Shown here piece after piece: positions 46,153 through 55,203 of a DNA stretch of 64,000 bases. Made by a program: the position numbers and the translations under genes. The notes beneath the pieces are model-generated. The model saw only the letters and a program-made list of their open reading frames with translations. It was not told where the DNA came from and did not search any database. The stretch is from an uncultured Lachnospiraceae bacterium (GTDB lineage Bacteria; Bacillota; Clostridia; Lachnospirales; Lachnospiraceae), in the NCBI GenBank assembly GCA_947625015.1, contig CANQMR010000004.1, positions 1 through 64,000 of the forward strand. The letters are read 5' to 3'. The first letter of the stretch is position 1. Every line of letters begins with the position of its first letter.

Positions 46153-49100
46153 ATGAACAGAAAAAAAATAGTAAACCTGATATCAATAACGGCTTTGGTT
46201 GCTTTTATAGTAGCTGTTTCTGTAATTTCTTATTCGATTGCCACAAGAAATAGTAACGGCGGCAGTGAAAAGATTGATTCGCAGATTTCTCAGCGCGGCG
46301 CTTTTGCCGACAATATGATTTATAAAAGCAATATTGATATGATTATTGATAATTCATACGCCAACGAGACGTTTAACATTGTGGAGATTCTGCCAGTCGG
46401 ACAGAGCAGTTCCGGTCTGGATGCATATGTGTCTAGCGACGATTTTGCAAAATATGTATTAAACGCAAACAAGAGTGCGAGCCAGACTAAAGAGATGAAT
46501 ACAGCTTTGAATCCCAATGTGGCTTATACACTGTTGAATGTGAATAGTACTACGTCATTAAGCGATGCGGCAGGCAGTTCTACCTACCAGCAGATTTTAG
46601 ATGCAGCAGATTTAATCTATCTGAGCAGTCCGGCATATACCTCATATACAGGCACAAGTAATATGAGTGAGGAGATTTATAACTGGCTGCATACCTATTC
46701 TCTGGGCACATACCGTCCGATTATTATGGATTATGTGACAAGCAGCAGCGGTGTAACCGCAGCAGCCAGAACCTATTCGGATTTGGTAACGGCAATCTCC
46801 GGTAACTATATCCGGTACCGTACATTTTATTGGGATGAAAACTTAGAGGCGCAACAGTTTTTTAATTCCCAGGGAAATTCTTATTTCCTGAAATTCAATG
46901 TTAATAACAATACTCCTACAGGAAAGGTGTTGGTAATCGGTACTGGCTGGATTCAAGAAAAAATGCAGAATTATCCTGACGTAATTAACTCCGCTTATTA
47001 TGGAGATGCTTCAAAAAAACCGTCTGCATTGGAATATACTACATTAGATGTAGCTAACGTGACGGCGGAGAGTATTGCGGGATATGATTTTGTTATTCTT
47101 GAAAACAGCATTATGAATACGACAATCAGCGACGCGGCTTATAGTGCATTAAAGAGTTTGTCTGAAACCAGTAAATATATTATCTATGATAAAAAGAATA
47201 TCAAGGAAAATACCGGCAGTGTAGATGTATCCGGCAGTAATTACCTGAAACTGATGGATTTGCTGATCAGCAATCAGGGCGTTGCCAGATACGCTAATGT
47301 AATGTCAGTTTCCTATGGTTTCTTTACTTCTTTGAAAGACGCAGGTGATGAAGGACTGGCGTCTGCAAAGGTTATTGCAGATCTGATTAATTCTTCTGAT
47401 TACAGGGGAAGTCTGACTTCAGGCGCCAATGGTAAGACTTACCGGGTTTTGGAACTGCAACCTTGTTATCCGATTGATTTGGAATTGGCAGCAAAAGAAG
47501 GTGAAAAGGTAGAAATGAAAGGCGCCATCACAACTTCTGAACTATGGGATAAATGTAATTATTATTTGAATCCTAATCAGATTTTATCCGGCGTCAGCGA
47601 GGATCAGGTAGATGGAGAGACAGAGTATTATAAATTTGAACTTTCCAAGGCTAAACTGGTTAAGGCACTGGGACTGCCTTATAATCAGATTACCATTGAC
47701 CAGATGTCTACGGAGGAGTTTATTTCCCGAAAAGAAGTTGTGTTGGAAACTTATGATTTGGTGTATATTGGCGGCAATGTGACTGCGTTGACTCCGTATA
47801 CAATGAAGAGTTTTTATTCAGGAAATTATGGTACCTTGAGTAAGTATAGGACTTATGCGGTTACACAGTATTTAACTAGTTTTGATATGTATACCCATAC
47901 TGGTAATATCTCCCAGTTGTTTACATATCCTTCGAACACTTCCACAAATGCAGGTGATCCATTTGGTAAAATTGATGGCGCTAACGTGACCAATGTGGTA
48001 CAGAATGGTAACGATATTACTTTCGATAAACTGAATGAACTGAAAGCATATATTGATGCGGGTATGCCGATTATCTTTAGCAATGCAGTATCAAAAGTTT
48101 ATGAAGCGGTAAAAGATAAGTCTCGTATGCAGAAACTGGCTGCGCATGATATTGACCCGGATTCCAGAATGTATATGCTATTGGAATATGCTTACGGAAA
48201 GAAAGCGGATGCAAACAACATTTTATGGGATATGGATATTACAGCTGAGAATACTGAAGATTCTGAACATTATAATGAAAATGATAAGTTTGGTCCATCT
48301 ATCAAGTCATATGTACATTTATTTAATAAAGATACCAATGATGCAATGCTGAATCTGGTAGAGCAGTCTGAGACCAGACCGGCATTACAGATCGTGTCCA
48401 TGCCCAAGAATTATATACAGGGCAATGAGACCACATACAATGTCAATGAAGATGGAAAAATGACGATTAAGGCGACAGCTACGCCGGTCGGCGGAAAGAC
48501 TTCTGCCAAGATGACCTTGCAGCTTCTTATTGATAAGGACGGCAATGGTACTTTTGACCCGGAGGGAACAGTAGAAGTCGGCGGCCTTAAGGATGTAAAG
48601 GAGTTAGTAGACACCCAGACTTATAATTACAGCAAGGACGCTACCCCGTCTCCGGTAACCCTTACCTATGAGTTTGATTATGATGACTTTTTCGGACTGG
48701 TAAGCTGGAAGGTTGTGGCTGTTGAAGAGGGCTCTAAAGGCGCTTGTGATATTGCCAAGGGGTATGCTTATTATAAGAGAAAAGATGAAGTAGATAAAAA
48801 AGAAGTAAATATTTTGCAGATTATGCCTATGGATAAGGTGGATAATCCAAGTGATAATTATGGAGAGTCTGACGGACATTCCCTGTATCTGTGTACAGAA
48901 TGTCAGATGGCAAAGTACAGGCCCAAATATAATCTGACCAATAATGGTAGTATTTACTTGAATGTGTCAGGTGTTAACGCTTCTTTTGGTAGGGTAAAGA
49001 ATATGGGCTTACATGAACATAAATTTGGTATTGTGAAGTATGACACCGCAGGACCGATTACATCTGATTTGGATACGTCAACCAGCGGGTCCGAGGACTG

Positions 49101-51645
49101 GGATTCCAACTTTGCAGATGTATTATTGGATGATTATGATTTTTCAACTACAGTTTTGTTTGTTGAAGAATTGAATGAATATGCAAAGATAATTTCCGGC
49201 AATACGGATGCGGAAGGCAATCTGACCACAACGACAGAAGATGAAGAAGGGAATGCGTTTGGAAATGACGAGGATGGAAATCCAATCAGCATGACCTGGG
49301 TGGACTATTATACAGCTAAGGCGGATGAATATTATACCGAATGGGAGACGGCTAAGAGCGCTTTAGAGGCGTCAGGTACGGAGGCTGCTCTGATTAAATA
49401 TCTTACTAACCTAAAGACTAACGCTCCCTATACAGTTACGCTTGGTCCTAATAGTAATTTTCAAATTACTGCGGACAGAATCCAGCAATGGATTGATCAT
49501 AAGGCATATTATATGTATTTCATGTATTTTGGTTACTATACCAGCGAAGAAAAAGGTGAATTTATTGATTTATATAGTCAATGGGTACCTTATCATGACG
49601 CAGTGGTTGAGGCGCATGACAATTATAAAAAGTATAGCTGCTATTCCTATACCAGTGATGAATGGCTGATTAATAACTATGATATGGTTGTGCTGGGATT
49701 TGCCGAGGATTTTGGCGGAAAAGATTTGAATGTACAGGAATGTCAGGATATCAAGGATTATCTCGCAAATGGCGGTTCTGTTCTGACAACCCATGATACG
49801 ACATCACGTTATAAGACTAGTGGTTCCCATGTGTTGACTGAACAGCTCAGGACTACTTTTGGTATTGACCGTTTTCATGTTGTTGATACAGAATATGGGA
49901 CTGCGGATACTTATACAGTAACAGATCGAATTGCAGAATCAATTTATCTTCGTGATACGCAGAATAAGAGATTATATGGTCCGGTTACGGTGACTAATCG
50001 AAATCTTACTGTTGATGTGGTCTTGGATTCAGATACATATAAGAATCCGATAGGAGATCTTGATGGCAAAGGGGATTGCTATTATGTTGCAAATATAACT
50101 GAAGGAGATCTGGTTTCACCGGGAGGTACCTTTAATATTACATTTAGGCTTTATGATAGTGATACAGATTATGCCAATGGAACAATTAGTTCAATAACAA
50201 GTGGGTATAGATTTGGAATTGCCAGAATGACACAATGGGAGTTAACTGATGGTACAAATGAATGGTTAACCAGTCTTGCAAATGGTCAGGGAACTTATAC
50301 AGGTTTAACTCTTTCATCGACCACGTATACAGGATTATTGAAATATCCTAAATATATTACTTCAGATGCTGATAAATATTATTTTTCAGAACTTTCCACT
50401 ATTGGTTCTGAAGAATTGGCAGATCGCGTAATGTGGCAGTATGGTTTGGAGCATAGAACATCAGTTGGTAATGGCGGAAGATTTTTTGGTGTGATTTCGC
50501 CAATAGGAATTACGGATTCGGTTGCTATTTTTGAAACCACCTCTAATAATTCATCACCATATAAATATGTTGAGTTTAATCAACAGTCCGCTCTTACTTG
50601 GAATAAAGGTATAACACAATCAGCGATTGGCGGTACCAGCAGAGCATCTCAGGTAAATACAGGTATTGTGACTACATACCCATTTACCATTAGTTCAGAA
50701 TTGCGCATAACGGGTACTCACACGCAGACCTATGCTTTAGACTTAGAGGATAGTGGAGCAGCCGTATGGTATACGTTGGCGGGATGTGAAGGAAATAAAG
50801 ATCGTTCTTCTCTCTTTGCCGCCTCACCCTATGACGGCATGGATGCTTATTTCCTGTACAGTTATCAGGTTGGTAAGGGAACAGTAAACTATTGTGGCGC
50901 CGGTCATACGGTTGTTACCGGTCCGAAAAAAGATAACAATGATGAGCGTATGCTTTACATGAATGTAATCGTAAATGCAGTGCGGAACAAGGGATCAAAA
51001 CCGAAGATTACCATACATGAAAAGAATAAGCCGAATAAGAATCTGACAGCGGATAATCAGGATACGAATCCTTATATTACTGAGGATGGCGAGTATAATT
51101 ATACTGTATACTCCAAGGATGATACGCCGGAGATGGATTACAAGGTTAAGGTAAATTCCCAGACCACATTGGCGGAGATGTATGTCTTCTATGATTTGAA
51201 CTATGGCATTACCGGCGGCGATTACTCCAACAAGTATACCGCAGATGACAACCATGTCCTGCTCTATCATTATCTGAGTACAGATTATGAGAAGGATATT
51301 GAGGCCGGTAAACTGGAAGTATATCAGGAGGACGGTGCAGACGCGCCTGATCCGGGTGAACCCAGCAATCCGATTGTTGGTAAATTGAAAGCTAATCTGT
51401 ATATGCGTACAGAGAATGGCGAACAGATTGATTTGCTGAAACTGAAGCCGGAGTATTTTGATCCATACGGTAATTATACGTATCTGGTAATCTGGGCGAA
51501 GGATGCAAACAATAAGACGTCATATCAGCGGATTAAGATTAATCTGGTTCCGAACCTCTTTGATCTGACCTATGAGAATGGGACCTCCATTCCAAGGTAT
51601 CAGTTCCGATTGGATATGATAGATAAACAAAAGTACAAATTATAA
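46153..51645 (+). CDS. Giant exported protein of the pilus locus (possible tip protein)
   Basis: The 1830-residue protein has an N-terminal membrane helix (about 7-28: ISITALVAFIVAVSVISYSIA) and then an entirely extracellular-looking body. Three similar alpha/beta modules can be seen, each opening with a strand of the type FNIVEILP (residue 74), YRVLELQP (430) and VNILQIMP (885), and later holding YDFVILENS, YDLVYIGGN or YDMVVLGFA. The third resembles a class-I amidotransferase/ThuA-like fold (DYLANGGSVLTTHDTTS). A Ca-binding-like loop DKDGNGTFD is at 794-802. The C-terminal 200 residues look like Ig-type strands. I recall related DUF5057 proteins in Lachnospiraceae, but cannot verify. It is not a prepilin and ends the operon. 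Confidence 0.65.
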   Translation: MNRKKIVNLISITALVAFIVAVSVISYSIATRNSNGGSEKIDSQISQRGAFADNMIYKSNIDMIIDNSYANETFNIVEILPVGQSSSGLDAYVSSDDFAKYVLNANKSASQTKEMNTALNPNVAYTLLNVNSTTSLSDAAGSSTYQQILDAADLIYLSSPAYTSYTGTSNMSEEIYNWLHTYSLGTYRPIIMDYVTSSSGVTAAARTYSDLVTAISGNYIRYRTFYWDENLEAQQFFNSQGNSYFLKFNVNNNTPTGKVLVIGTGWIQEKMQNYPDVINSAYYGDASKKPSALEYTTLDVANVTAESIAGYDFVILENSIMNTTISDAAYSALKSLSETSKYIIYDKKNIKENTGSVDVSGSNYLKLMDLLISNQGVARYANVMSVSYGFFTSLKDAGDEGLASAKVIADLINSSDYRGSLTSGANGKTYRVLELQPCYPIDLELAAKEGEKVEMKGAITTSELWDKCNYYLNPNQILSGVSEDQVDGETEYYKFELSKAKLVKALGLPYNQITIDQMSTEEFISRKEVVLETYDLVYIGGNVTALTPYTMKSFYSGNYGTLSKYRTYAVTQYLTSFDMYTHTGNISQLFTYPSNTSTNAGDPFGKIDGANVTNVVQNGNDITFDKLNELKAYIDAGMPIIFSNAVSKVYEAVKDKSRMQKLAAHDIDPDSRMYMLLEYAYGKKADANNILWDMDITAENTEDSEHYNENDKFGPSIKSYVHLFNKDTNDAMLNLVEQSETRPALQIVSMPKNYIQGNETTYNVNEDGKMTIKATATPVGGKTSAKMTLQLLIDKDGNGTFDPEGTVEVGGLKDVKELVDTQTYNYSKDATPSPVTLTYEFDYDDFFGLVSWKVVAVEEGSKGACDIAKGYAYYKRKDEVDKKEVNILQIMPMDKVDNPSDNYGESDGHSLYLCTECQMAKYRPKYNLTNNGSIYLNVSGVNASFGRVKNMGLHEHKFGIVKYDTAGPITSDLDTSTSGSEDWDSNFADVLLDDYDFSTTVLFVEELNEYAKIISGNTDAEGNLTTTTEDEEGNAFGNDEDGNPISMTWVDYYTAKADEYYTEWETAKSALEASGTEAALIKYLTNLKTNAPYTVTLGPNSNFQITADRIQQWIDHKAYYMYFMYFGYYTSEEKGEFIDLYSQWVPYHDAVVEAHDNYKKYSCYSYTSDEWLINNYDMVVLGFAEDFGGKDLNVQECQDIKDYLANGGSVLTTHDTTSRYKTSGSHVLTEQLRTTFGIDRFHVVDTEYGTADTYTVTDRIAESIYLRDTQNKRLYGPVTVTNRNLTVDVVLDSDTYKNPIGDLDGKGDCYYVANITEGDLVSPGGTFNITFRLYDSDTDYANGTISSITSGYRFGIARMTQWELTDGTNEWLTSLANGQGTYTGLTLSSTTYTGLLKYPKYITSDADKYYFSELSTIGSEELADRVMWQYGLEHRTSVGNGGRFFGVISPIGITDSVAIFETTSNNSSPYKYVEFNQQSALTWNKGITQSAIGGTSRASQVNTGIVTTYPFTISSELRITGTHTQTYALDLEDSGAAVWYTLAGCEGNKDRSSLFAASPYDGMDAYFLYSYQVGKGTVNYCGAGHTVVTGPKKDNNDERMLYMNVIVNAVRNKGSKPKITIHEKNKPNKNLTADNQDTNPYITEDGEYNYTVYSKDDTPEMDYKVKVNSQTTLAEMYVFYDLNYGITGGDYSNKYTADDNHVLLYHYLSTDYEKDIEAGKLEVYQEDGADAPDPGEPSNPIVGKLKANLYMRTENGEQIDLLKLKPEYFDPYGNYTYLVIWAKDANNKTSYQRIKINLVPNLFDLTYENGTSIPRYQFRLDMIDKQKYKL

Positions 51646-51674
51646 GTTTTCTTGTAAGACTTCTGATAAGACTT

Positions 51675-51708
51675 CTGCCAGCAGGATAAACCTGCTGGCA
51701 GTTTTTTT
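51675..51708 (+). terminator. Rho-independent terminator of the pil locus
   Basis: A perfect 11-base stem CTGCCAGCAGG/CCTGCTGGCAG with a five-base loop is followed by seven T residues. It lies 29 bases after the stop of the 1830 aa protein. Just before it, TAAGACTTCTG occurs twice in tandem (51655 and 51667). Confidence 0.95.
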
Positions 51709-51769
51709 GCATATAACAAACAGCCGGAATTGGATGTTGCAATCCTATTGGTTAAAGAAGCGGTTAAGG

Positions 51770-51798
51770 TAGTCAAATGCAGTGGTCTGTGTTATACT
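51770..51798 (+). promoter_or_regulatory. Promoter of the yqeG-aroEK unit
   Basis: TAGTCA and TATACT are 17 bases apart, and TGT directly before TATACT makes an extended -10 element. It is the first promoter-like site after the pil terminator. An AAGGAGG at 51843-51849 further down has no start codon at a useful distance. Confidence 0.55.
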
Positions 51799-51897
51799 TA
51801 CATAATGGAGATATGGAAAATGTGGCAGCCTTTTACGATTTTTAAGGAGGGATAGGACGTCACAGACAGATATAATTTTATGTTGATGGAGAGTATG

Positions 51898-52419
51898 ATG
51901 AATGTATTTTTTCCCAGAAGATATTATGATAAAAAGGAGGATATTCCCATTGAAGCATATTACCGCCGGGGATTTCGGGGAATATTAATGGATATTGACA
52001 ACACGTTGGTTCCTCATGATCAGCCGGTGGACGGGAAAGCGGAACTTTTTGTCCGGCGGTTAAAGGCGGCCGGATTCGGCGTCTGCCTGATTTCTAACAA
52101 TGATGAGGAGCGGGTGCGTACCTTTGCGGATCCCTTGTCCGTCCAATATGTCTATAAAGCCTGGAAGCCCGCTAAGCGGGGGTATCAGGAGGGAATGGAG
52201 AAGCTGGGGACAGACCTTGGTAATACCTTGTTTGTGGGAGACCAGATTTTTACGGATATCTGGGGGGCAAACCGGGCCGGGATGTACAGTATTTTATTGG
52301 ACCCCATTGACCCGAAGGAGGAAATCCAGATTATACTGAAAAGACTGCCGGAAAAGCTGGTTAAGTGGCTCTACCGGAAGAAAAAGCATTTAGGGAGGCG
52401 GGAATTTGATGGATATTAA
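51898..52419 (+). CDS. yqeG: YqeG family HAD-type phosphatase
   Basis: The 173-residue protein is a HAD IIIA-type hydrolase: motif I is DIDNTLV with the two catalytic aspartates, ISNNDEERV is motif II, and FVGDQIFTDIWGANRAG the acidic motif IV. It matches YqeG, whose gene commonly precedes aroE. The substrate is not firmly known. The start is uncertain: ATGs at 51880, 51886, 51895 and 51898 are all in frame; the last was chosen for GGAGAG before it and for the family's short N-terminus (NVFFPRRYYD). It overlaps the next gene by 11 bases. Confidence 0.88.
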   Translation: MNVFFPRRYYDKKEDIPIEAYYRRGFRGILMDIDNTLVPHDQPVDGKAELFVRRLKAAGFGVCLISNNDEERVRTFADPLSVQYVYKAWKPAKRGYQEGMEKLGTDLGNTLFVGDQIFTDIWGANRAGMYSILLDPIDPKEEIQIILKRLPEKLVKWLYRKKKHLGRREFDGY

Positions 52420-53791
52420 TGGAAAGACCAGTGTGATTGGTTTGATTGGTAATCCGGTGGAGCATACATTGTCACCGGTGATTCATAATGGACTGGGACA
52501 GCGGCTTGGTATTCCTTCCGTATATGTGCCTTTTTTAGTGGAAAAAGAGGGGCTTGGCGCAGCAGTGAAGGGCGCTTACGCGTTGAACATAAAGGGGCTT
52601 AACGTGACTGTACCCCATAAGAATGACGTGATGGATGCTTTAGTGGAGATAGACCCGGCGGCGGCGGCAATCGGAGCGGTCAATACGCTGGTCCGCTGTG
52701 AAGAGAAAGGCGGCTATAAGGGGTACAATACGGATATGTCAGGGCTCAGGCGGCAGATTAAGGAGGACGGAATTTCCCTTAAGGGGGAAACAGTGGTCAT
52801 TCTCGGCGCAGGCGGGGCGGCAAAGGCGGTTATCTATATGTGTCTCATAGAGGGGGCGGCAAAGATTTATCTGTTGAACCGCACTGTGGGAAAGGCGGAG
52901 GAGATTGCCGGTATGCTTGACCCGGCTGGAAAGGTGATACGTCCTATGGCCCTGGCGGATTATGGGAAACTTTACGGCGGTCCGGAAAAATGGATTGTCT
53001 TTCAGGCAACGTCGATTGGACTGGCGCCTCATGCAGACAAAGTAGTAATTGAGGACGGTTCATTTTATGACAGGGTAAAAATCGGCGTGGACCTTATTTA
53101 TAATCCGGCGGAAACTAAGTTCATGAAACTGGTATCCGCGCATGGTGGAAAAGCATTTAACGCCCTGAAAATGCTGCTTTATCAGGGAATTATTGCCTAT
53201 GAACTCTGGCATGACATGACAGTGCCGGAGGACGTGGCGGCGGAGATTTATACCGAGTTAAGGCGGAGGGTGTACCCGAAAGATAACCTTGTCCTTATCG
53301 GTTACATGGGAAGCGGCAAGACCACTTTTGGAAAGGCTTTGGCAAAGCATTTCGACATGGATTTTCTGGATACGGACGAATATATTGAGCGGCAGGCGGG
53401 AAAGAAGATTTCAGCGATTTTTGCGGAAGAAGGGGAGGAAGCCTTCCGGAAGCTGGAGACGGAAGTGTTGGCCGGATTGCGGGATTCCCTGCAAAATACG
53501 GTGGTCGCCACCGGCGGCGGTATGCCTCTGCGGCCGGAAAATGCAAGGCTTTTAAGGGAGATTGGCCGGGTTTGTTACCTAACGGCGGCTCCCCAGGTCA
53601 TTTATGAACGGGTAAAGGAAGACGGGAACCGCCCCCTCTTAAAGGGGGAAGACCCTTACGGCACCATATGCGGGATGATGAAGCAGAGGGAGCCCTTGTA
53701 CAGGCGGGCGGCTGATGTGGCGGTGGACGCAAACTGCGACAGCATTGAGGAAATGCTGGAGAGACTGATTCCGGCTGTGGGCAGGGAATAA
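52409..53791 (+). CDS. aroE: Bifunctional shikimate dehydrogenase/shikimate kinase (AroE-AroK fusion)
   Basis: One 460-residue chain carries two steps of aromatic amino acid synthesis. Residues 1 to about 288 are AroE: GLIGNPVEHTLSPVIHN (shikimate site), NVTVPHKNDVM with the catalytic Lys, GAVNTLV, and the NADP loop VILGAGGAAKAV. Residues about 291-460 are AroK: Walker A GYMGSGKT at 298-305, DTDEYIE, and GGGMPLR. The enzymes act one after the other (dehydroshikimate to shikimate to shikimate 3-phosphate), so the fusion could help channelling. The ATG with GGGAGG in front was chosen. The 3' end is echoed downstream in degenerate form. Confidence 0.95.
   Translation: MDINGKTSVIGLIGNPVEHTLSPVIHNGLGQRLGIPSVYVPFLVEKEGLGAAVKGAYALNIKGLNVTVPHKNDVMDALVEIDPAAAAIGAVNTLVRCEEKGGYKGYNTDMSGLRRQIKEDGISLKGETVVILGAGGAAKAVIYMCLIEGAAKIYLLNRTVGKAEEIAGMLDPAGKVIRPMALADYGKLYGGPEKWIVFQATSIGLAPHADKVVIEDGSFYDRVKIGVDLIYNPAETKFMKLVSAHGGKAFNALKMLLYQGIIAYELWHDMTVPEDVAAEIYTELRRRVYPKDNLVLIGYMGSGKTTFGKALAKHFDMDFLDTDEYIERQAGKKISAIFAEEGEEAFRKLETEVLAGLRDSLQNTVVATGGGMPLRPENARLLREIGRVCYLTAAPQVIYERVKEDGNRPLLKGEDPYGTICGMMKQREPLYRRAADVAVDANCDSIEEMLERLIPAVGRE
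53738..53791 (+). repeat. aroK 3'-end unit, coding copy
   Basis: The last 54 bases of aroE-aroK, ending in TAA, form the first unit of a tandem series. They encode a C-terminus that closes with IPAVGRE. Confidence 0.75.
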
Positions 53792-53845
53792 GACAGCATG
53801 GGGGAGGGACTGGAGAAATTGGTTCCGGCTGCGGGCGGGAAGTGA
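53792..53845 (+). repeat. aroK 3'-end unit, echo copy after the stop
   Basis: This 54-base unit begins immediately after the aroE-aroK stop, starts with the same GACAGCAT, and matches the coding copy at 40 of 54 positions by my count. It is in the same reading frame and also ends in a stop (TGA), reading DSMGEGLEKLVPAAGGK. It is not known to be translated. Confidence 0.75.
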
Positions 53846-53884
53846 GTTTCGGAAGTGCGGGTTCCGGCGGTAAACGGAAAATGA
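53846..53884 (+). repeat. aroK 3'-end unit, third shortened copy
   Basis: A 39-base stretch whose last 25 bases (from 53860) match the preceding unit at 18 positions, again ending in TGA, and reading VPAVNGK. Two further TTTCG-starting segments (53885 and 53929) show a looser resemblance to this unit. The remainder up to 54021 holds nothing else I recognise. Confidence 0.5.
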
Positions 53885-54021
53885 ATTTCGAGAGTACGGA
53901 ATTTTAGCAGCGGCGGGCGGAAAAACGGATTTCGGTAACGTGCGGCAGGGCGGTAAGCGTTGGCTTTGACAGCGAAGCCGGGAAAACAGGAAATTTTGCA
54001 GGAACAGGGAAAGGACAGAAT

Positions 54022-55158
54022 TTGGAAATGTGGCAGGCAAGAAGGGATGTTTTAAGGAAAAAACTTAAAGGACAGGGAATGGCGGCTGTGCTGATTGACA
54101 GTCCGGCGAACCTTTATTACTATACAGGATTTACCGGCGGAGAGGCGGTATTTTTAATGAGCGCAGAAGACGGGCGGGGCTTCATTACAACGGATTCCCG
54201 CTATTATGAACAGGTGGAGAAGGAGTGTCCGGATATTCCCCTGTCGCCGTTAGAAAAAGAACCTTATCATATTGTGGTTAGAAAGCTGCTTGGAGAGCTT
54301 GTTGGGGAAGGCGTATCAGGCGGAGCCGGTGCGGGAAGCAGTGTATTCGGTAACGCTAAGGCGGTTGTGGGAATTGAGGCGGCTATGCCGCTTTCCCGGT
54401 ATCTGCGGTTTTGCGAGACCTGTGGAGAATATGAGTTCATTTTGGCACAGGAGACGATTCAGGAAAGCCGTCAGGTGAAGGACGAAAAAGAACTTTCCCT
54501 TATTGCCAAAGCGGAGGCCATTGGCGATGCAGCATTTTCCCATATATTGGAAATGATCCGGCCGGGGATGACAGAGGCGGAAATCGCCTTGGAACTGGAA
54601 TTTTTCATGAAGCGGCAGGGCGCCGCTAAGTTAAGTTTTGATACTATTGTGGCCAGTGGCCCTAATTCTTCCATGCCGCATGCACAGGTGAGCGGCAGAA
54701 AGCTGCAACCTGGAGAGTTTATCACCATGGATTTTGGCTGTGTGTATCAGGGATATTGTTCTGATATGACAAGAACTGTTGCGTTGGGAAAGCCTTCCGG
54801 GGAAATGCGGCGCATATATGAGATTGTGTCTGAGGCAAACCGCCGGGCCATGGAGGCAGTTCGCGCAGGCGTAAAGTGCAGCTTCGTTGATGCGGCGGCA
54901 AGGGATTATATTGCCGATATGGGTTATGGGGAGTATTTCGGCCATGGCCTTGGGCACAGCGTGGGACTGGAAATCCATGAGGAACCACGTTTTTCCCCTA
55001 AGTGTGACGTTGTAACCAAAGAGAATATGGTGATTACGGATGAACCGGGAATTTATCTGCCGGGGAAATTTGGCGTCCGCATTGAGGATTTGCTGGTGGT
55101 AAAGGAGAGTGGATGCGAGTGCCTTTCTCATTCTCCAAAGGAGTTGATTATTCTATAG
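54022..55158 (+). CDS. pepP: M24 family Xaa-Pro aminopeptidase
   Basis: This two-metal aminopeptidase removes N-terminal residues before proline. The 378-residue protein has a creatinase-like N-domain (ALIDSPANLYYYTGFTGGEAV, TDSRYYEQVEKECP) and the pita-bread catalytic domain with all five metal ligands: Asp237 (MDFGC), Asp248 (CSDMTRT), His312 (GLGHSVGLE), Glu341 (TDEPGIY) and Glu355 (VRIEDLL). The TTG start has AAAGGA at a normal distance; an ATG six bases in is the alternative. A Gly/Ser insertion (GEGVSGGAGAGSSVFGN) near residues 95-112 is unusual. The 3' end is repeated just downstream. Confidence 0.92.
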   Translation: MEMWQARRDVLRKKLKGQGMAAVLIDSPANLYYYTGFTGGEAVFLMSAEDGRGFITTDSRYYEQVEKECPDIPLSPLEKEPYHIVVRKLLGELVGEGVSGGAGAGSSVFGNAKAVVGIEAAMPLSRYLRFCETCGEYEFILAQETIQESRQVKDEKELSLIAKAEAIGDAAFSHILEMIRPGMTEAEIALELEFFMKRQGAAKLSFDTIVASGPNSSMPHAQVSGRKLQPGEFITMDFGCVYQGYCSDMTRTVALGKPSGEMRRIYEIVSEANRRAMEAVRAGVKCSFVDAAARDYIADMGYGEYFGHGLGHSVGLEIHEEPRFSPKCDVVTKENMVITDEPGIYLPGKFGVRIEDLLVVKESGCECLSHSPKELIIL

Positions 55159-55162
55159 GGCT
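55140..55162 (+). repeat. pepP 3'-end unit, coding copy
   Basis: These 23 bases span the last codons and the stop of the aminopeptidase gene (ELIIL then TAG) plus GGCT. They are repeated 41 bases downstream. Confidence 0.75.
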
Positions 55163-55180
55163 AAAGCTTTCTTTCCAGAT

Positions 55181-55203
55181 GGAGCTGATCATTCTGTAGG
55201 GCT
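55181..55203 (+). repeat. pepP 3'-end unit, echo copy
   Basis: This copy matches 55140-55162 at 20 of 23 positions. All three differences are silent third- or first-position changes of Leu or Ile codons, so it also reads ELIIL then TAG. It reaches the stop codon of the convergent LysR gene. Confidence 0.75.
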
